Positions 59,814 through 64,000 of a stretch of DNA of 64,000 nt are shown piece by piece. The first letter of the stretch is position 1. Every line of letters begins with the position of its first letter. Under the pieces are notes generated by a model. The model did not search any database and was not told where the DNA came from. It was given only the letters and a program-made list of their open reading frames with translations. The DNA is from JALORV01 sp963754065. GTDB lineage: Bacteria > Pseudomonadota > Gammaproteobacteria > Burkholderiales > Burkholderiaceae_F. The translations under genes and the position numbers were made by a program. The stretch is taken from assembly GCA_963754065.1 (NCBI GenBank), contig CAVWFH010000039.1:124001-188000 (forward strand), written 5' to 3'.

Positions 59814-60221
59814 ATGCGTTTCATGGTCATGGTCATGGCAACGAAGGAATTCGAGGCGGGCCCTCCGCCGAAACCAGAAGCGTTCGCCGCGATGCAGAAG
59901 TACAACGAGGAGGCCGCGAAGGCAGGTGTCCTCCTCGCCGCCGAGGGGCTCACGGCCACCTCGAAGGGGGCGCGCGTGAAGTTCAGTGGCGATGACCGCA
60001 GCGTCATCGATGGGCCGTTCGCCGAGACTAAAGAACTCGTTGCTGGCTTCTCGATCATCAAGGTGAAGTCGATGGAAGAAGCGATCGAGTGGGTAAAGCG
60101 CTCGCCCAATGTCTTTCCGAACGGCGAGGCGGTGATCGAGATCCGCAAACTGATGGATGTCGAGGATTTCGGTGACGGGTTCACGCCGAACGAGGAGATT
60201 GCGAAAGTCAAGTTCAAGTAG
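59814..60221 (+). CDS. YCII/DGPF domain protein, cassette gene
   Basis: A 135-residue YCII-related protein of the DGPF subgroup, often found near ECF sigma factor genes but here in the cassette array. Marks are MRFMVMVMATKEFEAGPPPK, the LLAAEGLTATSKGARVKFSG segment, VIDGPFAETKELVAGFSIIK (the DGPF motif near residue 66) and NGEAVIEIRKLMDVEDFG. The start has a CAGGAGAG ribosome site 6-8 bases upstream. Function of the family is not known. Confidence 0.93.
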   Translation: MRFMVMVMATKEFEAGPPPKPEAFAAMQKYNEEAAKAGVLLAAEGLTATSKGARVKFSGDDRSVIDGPFAETKELVAGFSIIKVKSMEEAIEWVKRSPNVFPNGEAVIEIRKLMDVEDFGDGFTPNEEIAKVKFK

Positions 60222-60302
60222 ATGCGGGCGTCAAGAATTGCCGCCTTGCTCGCTGGCGGAAACCCATTGAAAGGCCCTGCGGCAGAATGGTCGAGGTTAG
60301 GC
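60222..60302 (+). repeat. attC site G, degenerate left heptamer
   Basis: R' is a perfect GTTAGGC at 60296-60302. The arms GTCAAGAATTGCCGC and GCGGCAGAATGGTCGA pair as L''/L'. The expected R'' at the left is not conserved. It follows the YCII/DGPF cassette gene directly. Confidence 0.6.
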
Positions 60303-60357
60303 GACACAGGGTGCGCGTCGTCGCGCGTTCGGTTGCCGGTAATGGGAGGGGGCCAAG

Positions 60358-60750
60358 GTGATACACGGAAGCTGTCTCTGTGGTGCCGTGCAGCTTGAGA
60401 TCCAAGAGCCGCTTGAGCACTCTCCAGAAGCCTGTCACTGTTCGCAGTGCAGAAAGCAGACCGGCAACTACTGGACTGGCATCAACGTACGGCGGGCGGC
60501 TCTTCAGGTACGTGGCGCGGAGTCAGTCCGGTGGTACCAGTCGTCTGAGACGGTTCAGCGTGGGTCCTGCTCGATCTGCGGCTCAACCTTGTTCTGGAAT
60601 CCGACCATCGAGGGGTACCAATGGACAGCCGTCGCGATGGGGTGCATCGACACGACGCTGAATCTGAAAGTCTCCAGGCACACTTTTGTTGGCGACAAAG
60701 GAGGCTACTACGAGATCACCGACGACGCGCCTCAAAGTCAAGGGTTCTGA
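60358..60750 (+). CDS. GFA family protein, cassette gene
   Basis: A 130-residue protein of the GFA (glutathione-dependent formaldehyde-activating-like, CENP-V/GFA) zinc-binding fold. Cys ligands are in GSCLCGAVQLEI, CHCSQCRKQTG and CSICGSTLFW. Most members have unknown substrates. It starts with GTG at 60358 and follows an intact R' box by 55 bases. A second, different GFA gene occurs at 61445. Confidence 0.92.
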   Translation: MIHGSCLCGAVQLEIQEPLEHSPEACHCSQCRKQTGNYWTGINVRRAALQVRGAESVRWYQSSETVQRGSCSICGSTLFWNPTIEGYQWTAVAMGCIDTTLNLKVSRHTFVGDKGGYYEITDDAPQSQGF

Positions 60751-60835
60751 GCAGCGGGCGGCTCACTTCCAGTGCAATTACATTCCGGAGGTTACGAAAG
60801 GGCGCGAGGCCATCGCAGATGACTTGGTGCGGTCA

Positions 60836-60921
60836 TTTGCAACGACATCGGCCGCTTCCGGGGCCAGAGGATTAATGTCCGCACCCGATGGCGCTGCGGG
60901 CGTCCACCTCGAACGTTAAGC
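60836..60921 (+). repeat. Partial attC-like site H
   Basis: GTTAAGC at 60915-60921 fits the R' consensus GTTRRRY and is preceded by CTCGAAC. A weak R''-like TTGCAAC lies at 60837-60843. The arms do not pair well, so the left boundary is uncertain. The 200 bases between the GFA and VOC genes hold nothing else recognisable. Confidence 0.4.
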
Positions 60922-60953
60922 CTCGCGCGGGCCCTCACACTTCGGGAGAACTC

Positions 60954-61328
60954 ATGTTTGACCATGTGAAATTCGGAGTCACTGACTATGCAGCGAGCAA
61001 AGCGTTCTTCCTCAAGGCACTCGAATCGCTCGGCGTAGCTGTTGTCTCGGAGGGGCCGCCCACGTACGGCGTCGAGCTTTGCACAAAGGGTAAGGCTTCG
61101 TTGTGCCTGTTTCAATCCGAGGAGAAGCCGGCGCATCTTCACCTGGCGTTCACGGCCGAGAATCGTGAGCAAGTCGAAGCCTTCTTCCGCGCGGCTCTGG
61201 AGGCGGGTGGCAAAGACCATGGTGCGCCGGGCCTGCGCCCGCACTATCACGCGAACTACTACGCAGCGTTTGTCATCGGTCCGGACGGGCACAACATCGA
61301 AGTGGTTTGCCACAAAGCTGAGGCCTAA
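60954..61328 (+). CDS. VOC family (glyoxalase/bleomycin-resistance fold) protein, cassette gene
   Basis: A 124-residue VOC-fold protein (MFDHVKFGVTDYAASKAFFL at the start; AHLHLAFTAENREQVEAFF in the middle; YYAAFVIGPDGHNIEVVCH at the end). The candidate metal ligands are His 4, a central His and the last Glu. The stop codon TAA is inside the GCCTAAC box of attC I, as usual for cassettes. Function unknown; such genes are frequent in integrons. Confidence 0.92.
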   Translation: MFDHVKFGVTDYAASKAFFLKALESLGVAVVSEGPPTYGVELCTKGKASLCLFQSEEKPAHLHLAFTAENREQVEAFFRAALEAGGKDHGAPGLRPHYHANYYAAFVIGPDGHNIEVVCHKAEA

Positions 61329-61399
61329 CCCTTTCATCGAGGGGAAGTCCAAGCGGGCTTCGCTCAATGGCGGCTGCCCGACATTTCAAGCAGTCGATG
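61323..61399 (+). repeat. attC site I, R' degenerate
   Basis: R'' is a perfect GCCTAAC at 61323-61329, containing the stop codon of the VOC gene. The arms TTTCATCGAGGGG and GCCCGACATTTCAAG pair imperfectly and enclose an inner stem (CCAAGCG / CGCTCAATGG). At the right end the expected GTTAGGC is replaced by something like AGTCGAT. Confidence 0.65.
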
Positions 61400-61444
61400 T
61401 CACCACCGCGCATCCGATCGCGCTGTCACATCAGGAGGTCGCAA

Positions 61445-61807
61445 ATGCACGAAGGATCATGCCACTGCGGAGCAGTTCGAATGACCTTGCCGTCCACGCC
61501 GGAGGTGGCCACTGATTGCAACTGCTCGCTTTGCCGGCGGATCGGTGGACCGTGGGTCTATTTCGAGTTTGGCTCGGTGACGATCGACGGCCACCCGCAA
61601 GCCACTGCTGAGTACATTTGGGGCGACAGGACTCTGCGCACCATTCACTGTCGTACCTGTGGCTGCGTCACGCACTGGGAACCACTCGAGCCCGTTCCTG
61701 GTGCGAAGCACGGAGTCAACCTGGGAAACTTCGACTCCACGCTCATCGCTTCCGTACGCGTTCGCCGGTTCGACGGCGCGGATACGTGGAAGTTCATCGA
61801 CGAATGA
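61445..61807 (+). CDS. GFA family protein, cassette gene, second type
   Basis: A 120-residue GFA-fold protein with the Cys pattern GSCHCGAVRMTL, CNCSLCRRIGG and CRTCGCVTHW. It is only distantly like the GFA protein at 60358, so it is not a recent duplicate. The ATG at 61445 follows CAGGAGGTC. No clear attC was found behind it; only an ATTAGGT-like heptamer at 61820-61826. Confidence 0.92.
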   Translation: MHEGSCHCGAVRMTLPSTPEVATDCNCSLCRRIGGPWVYFEFGSVTIDGHPQATAEYIWGDRTLRTIHCRTCGCVTHWEPLEPVPGAKHGVNLGNFDSTLIASVRVRRFDGADTWKFIDE

Positions 61808-61917
61808 GAGCGCGCTGCATTAGGTGCCTGCGCTGGCGCTGCAAGTCAGCCTGGCTCAGACCGTGAGTATCACGACTGAAGATCGGACCAGGTCCGACCA
61901 TCGCGGGGTTCGAATCC

Positions 61918-62341
61918 ATGGGTGAAGCAAAGACGAAAGCTTCCGACGCCAGCATCAACGAGTACCTCGCTTCGAGGGCTAGCGCTGAACAACTTGCAGA
62001 TTGCAAGGCGCTGATGGCCATGCTCAAGCGGGTCACGAGGCAGCCCCCGAAGATGTGGGGTCCCAGCATCGTCGGCTACGGGCTTGACCTGCCCGCTACA
62101 CGTACGACAGCGGAAGGACAGGCGAGTCGTGTCTTACCGGCTTTGCCGTCCGAGGGAAGGAAGTGGTGGTCTATCTGGTCGCAGAAGGCAAGGACCAGGA
62201 AGCCCTGCTGTCCAAGCTTGGGAAGCACAAGATAGGCAAGTCCTGCCGTACTTCAAGCGCCTGGCAGATCTCGACACCAAGGTGCTTGAAGCATTGGTCG
62301 CCGGCTCCGTGGCAGAACTCAGGCGCCGCCATGCCGCGTAA
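61918..62341 (+). pseudogene. DUF1801 family protein, two frameshifts, cassette gene
   Basis: A DUF1801 (YdhG-like) gene. It starts at ATG 61918 (MGEAKTKASDASINEYLASR, then PPKMWGPSIVGYG). Near 62091-62096 one base is missing and the match goes on as YTYDSGRTGESCLTGFAVRG and VVVYLVAEGKDQEALLSKLG. Near 62245-62249 a second base is missing and it ends as YFKRLADLDTKVLEALVAGS and RRRHAA. Restored, it is 141 residues, the family's usual length. The gene cannot make a normal protein as sequenced. Confidence 0.85.
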
Positions 62342-62559
62342 GGCGGCGCCTGGCCCCTCGCTCAAGCGGGCCTCGCTACCGCAGGCCAGTTTGCCCGGTC
62401 GGTGCCGGCCTTTACATTGCCGCCCGCCGTGCCGGCCTGTTTTGCCGGGCAGGCTGGCTCGTATGTCAGGCGACTCCCGACGGTCCAAGTTGCATGTTGC
62501 AATACTGGTCGCCCTAACCCTGCAAGGGTAATGTCGAGCAACCCGACGGAGCACTTCCG
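62342..62559 (+). other. 218-base spacer with palindromes, possible attC remnant
   Basis: The stretch after the DUF1801 stop has nested GC-rich inverted repeats (CTGGCC/GGCCAG around 62350-62390; TGCCGGCC twice around 62403 and 62431) and an R'-like GTCAGGC at 62465-62471. A CCCTAAC heptamer lies at 62511-62517. It looks like one or two degraded attC sites. I see no gene in it. Confidence 0.4.
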
Positions 62560-62854
62560 ATGCCCAAAGCCTATTGGATTGCCGCGTATCGCACTGTTCG
62601 CGACCCCGAGGCTCTCGCCGCTTACGCAAAGCTTGGCGGTCCCGCTTCCCTGCAGGCCGGTGGACGCGTTCTCGCGCGAGGGAATCCAGCTCAGGTATAT
62701 GACGGCGGACTCAACCAACGCACGGTTCTGATTGAATTCGACAGCATTGCTCAGGCGGTCGCAGCCCATGACAACCCCGGGGTATCAGGAAGCACTGCGC
62801 ATACTGGGCAATGCAGTGGATCGGGACTTGCGCATTGTCGAGGGTGTCGAATAA
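62560..62854 (+). pseudogene. DUF1330 family protein, one frameshift, cassette gene
   Basis: A small DUF1330 protein (ferredoxin-like fold): MPKAYWIAAYRTVRDPEALA, then LARGNPAQVYDGGLNQRTVL and EFDSIAQAVAAHD. In the run CCCCGGGG at 62775-62782 one G too many shifts the frame; the match continues YQEALRILGNAVDRDLRIVE and ends at the TAA at 62852-62854. Restored, it has about 97 residues, the normal length. The shift lies in a homopolymer, where a sequencing error is possible. Confidence 0.85.
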
Positions 62855-62921
62855 TCAAGAGTCCAACAGGGCGCGGCGAGGTCTAACGCAACCCGCCTTC
62901 CGGAGCTTCCAGGAGGACAAC

Positions 62922-63343
62922 ATGAAGAAGCCGGGCGCGAGCCAAGACCAGACAGCATCCGAGCTCATCTCGAACCGAATCGGGGAGCTCGGCGACTGGC
63001 GGGGCGAGACCCTGCGCCCAGTGCGGAAGCTCATCAACGAAGCAGACCCCGAAGTCGTCGAGGAGTGGAAGTGGATGGGCACGCCGGTGTGGGCGCACAA
63101 GGGTAGGATCTGCACGGCGAGTCCTACAAGCAGGTCGTGAAGCTGACGTTCTCCAGGGTGCGCGCATGAAGGACCGGCCCGAAGAAGCTCTTCAACTCGA
63201 GTCTCGACGGGAACGTACGCCGCGCCATCGACATCCACGAAGGAGAAGAAGTTGACGAGGCCGCCTTCAAGGCGCTCGTTCGCGAGGCGGTTGCCCTCAA
63301 CGGTTCTGGCAAATCGAAACCGCCGAAGAAGGCGAAGTCCTAG
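62922..63343 (+). pseudogene. DUF1801 family protein, at least three frameshifts, cassette gene
   Basis: A second DUF1801 gene, different from that at 61918. It starts at ATG 62922 (GGAGG ribosome site; ELISNRIGELGDWRGETLRP, then EEWKWMGTPVWAHKGRICT). The frame moves near 63116 (ESYKQVVKLTF), again near 63157 (GARMKD) and near 63178 (PKKLFNSSLDGNVRRAIDIH), and it ends VDEAAFKALVREAVALNG with a stop at 63341-63343. Two R''-like heptamers (GTCCAAC 62861-62867; GTCTAAC 62881-62887) lie just before it. It is clearly not translatable as sequenced. Confidence 0.82.
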
Positions 63344-63366
63344 GGGATTCGAACCCTGAACAGGGC

Positions 63367-63445
63367 GACCTACATCGCTGGAGCCGATGCATGAGCCATG
63401 AAGTACCAAGACTCGTTCGCCGCAGCTGCAGCGCAACTATTAGGC
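63367..63445 (+). repeat. attC-like site M
   Basis: 79 bases. The right heptamer ATTAGGC (63439-63445) is one base from GTTAGGC. The left heptamer GACCTAC is poor. The arms CATCGCTGGAGC and GCTGCAGCGCAAC pair as L''/L'. It lies between the second DUF1801 gene and the last gene. Confidence 0.5.
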
Positions 63446-63459
63446 AGAAGGAAAGAATC

Positions 63460-63956
63460 ATGCGCATCGCATCGATCCTTGCGTTCACCCTTCTGGGCTT
63501 CGCAGGCAGCGGAGCTGTTGCCGCAGAGGGTGACCTCGAGAAGCTTGCGTGGCTCTCGGGTTGCTGGAAGAGTCAGTCCGCCGAGGCGGGTTCCGGCGAG
63601 CAGTGGACACCCATCGCCGGCGGCACCATGCTAGGCACCAGCCGTACGGTCAAGCAAGCAAGACGGTCGAGTTCGAGTTCATGCAGTTGCGTTACCTGCC
63701 CGATCGCACGCTCGCCTTCGTTGCCCAGCCTTCCGGCCAAAGCGCCACGGTGTTCCCGCTTCTGCGCATCAACGACGTCGAGGCGGTGTTCGAGAATATG
63801 CAGCACGACTTTCCTCAACGAGTGGTTTACGCCCGCGATGGAGAGACCAGGCTCCTCGCAAGAATCGAGGGCTTGCGCCGAGGAGTGTTGCGCGTAATCG
63901 AGTTCCCGATGGTTCGTGTCAGCTGCGACGCTCTGCTCAACGATTCCACAAAATAG
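63460..63956 (+). pseudogene. Exported DUF6265-like protein, one frameshift, cassette gene
   Basis: A signal peptide (MRIASILAFTLLGFAGSGAVAA) is followed by LEKLAWLSGCWKSQSAEAGS and QWTPIAGGTMLGTSRTVKQ, typical of DUF6265 proteins. Near 63650-63662, in an AAGCAAGCAAG repeat, one base is missing; the match continues KTVEFEFMQLRYLPDRTLAF, VFENMQHDFPQRVVYARDG and ends at the TAG at 63954-63956. Restored, it is about 165 residues. Slippage in the short repeat could have caused the shift. The 44 bases to the right edge begin another palindrome (CGCTCGAGCCGCTGCGCGCGGCT), probably its attC, cut by the window. Confidence 0.8.
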
Positions 63957-64000
63957 TCAGAATGCCGTCCACCACTTCGCTCGAGCCGCTGCGCGCGGCT

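Larger units (their letters stand above)
56439..64000 (+). mobile_element. Integron gene-cassette array without visible integrase (CALIN-like)
   Basis: From 56439 to the right edge the DNA is a series of small plus-strand genes, each followed by an imperfect palindrome of about 58-85 bases. The palindromes start with an R''-like heptamer (GCCTAAC, GCCCAAC) and end with an R'-like heptamer (GTTGGGC, GTTAGGC), with inner L''/L' pairs. Stop codons sit in or just before the R'' box. Gene content (VOC, GNAT, YCII-like, GFA, DUF1801, DUF1330, DUF6265-like, an unknown membrane protein) is typical cassette cargo, and base composition is visibly less GC-rich. No integrase gene or attI is seen to the left, where lexA lies. 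The array continues out of the window. Confidence 0.75.

Noticed and set aside
1..64000. CRISPR arrays, tRNA or rRNA genes
   Set aside because: No regularly spaced direct repeats and no tRNA or rRNA signatures were recognised by reading. A tRNAscan-type search would be the decisive test.

Overview
The window is high-GC, gene-dense proteobacterial DNA that reads most like a betaproteobacterium of the Burkholderiales type. The evidence is the rnfB-like/nth/DUF1841 operon, an intracellular PHB depolymerase with a PHA-granule family protein, a fused LivH-LivM permease, paired c4-like cytochromes and a lexA-imuA-imuB-dnaE2 mutagenesis operon. The species cannot be named from sequence alone. No rRNA, tRNA or CRISPR was seen.

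Layout. 0-4.5 kb: PhzF-like and HpaI-like genes (minus strand), then htpG behind a sigma-32 type promoter, overlapping a deoxyinosine glycosylase gene. 4.5-12.2 kb: two diverged DUF1631 genes flanking a spermidine-synthase-fold gene, then an orphan PilB/GspE ATPase. 12.2-14.8 kb: MoxR, acetyltransferase and VWA genes. 15-19.4 kb: two small cytochromes c, the rnfB-like/nth/DUF1841 operon, phaZ and fdxA. 19.4-28.9 kb: a branched-chain amino-acid type ABC transporter, pncB, D-cysteine desulfhydrase and Asp/Glu racemase (each with one frameshift), an aminotransferase and lutC. 28.9-36.2 kb: a ten-gene Mrp-type cation/proton antiporter cluster in Mbh-like order with three antiporter-like subunits. 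36.3-42.2 kb: hydroxyacid dehydrogenase, PHA-granule protein, acyl-CoA-binding protein, wax ester synthase/DGAT, AlaX editing protein and a PhnD-rhodanese fusion. 42.4-49.2 kb: hutU-hutH-hutG-hutI for histidine degradation, then an NDH-2 type dehydrogenase. 49.2-56.3 kb (minus strand): lexA, imuA, imuB (frameshifted), vapBC and dnaE2, with a LexA box in front of lexA.

56.4-64.0 kb is different in kind. It holds small, mostly unrelated plus-strand genes (VOC, GNAT, YCII-like, GFA, DUF1801, DUF1330, a membrane protein, DUF6265-like). They are separated by imperfect palindromes that start with RYYYAAC-like and end with GTTRRRY-like heptamers, which is the structure of integron attC sites. I read this as an integron gene-cassette array without a visible integrase (a CALIN-like cluster) beside the SOS mutagenesis operon. 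Proximal cassettes are intact; the last four genes all carry frameshifts. The array runs off the right edge, so an integrase outside the window cannot be excluded.

Working together: the central part serves amino-acid uptake and catabolism (liv genes, dcyD, racemase, aminotransferase, hut), ion homeostasis (Mrp) and carbon storage (phaZ, PHA-granule protein, WS/DGAT, ACBP). The right end is a DNA-damage response locus next to mobile cassette DNA.
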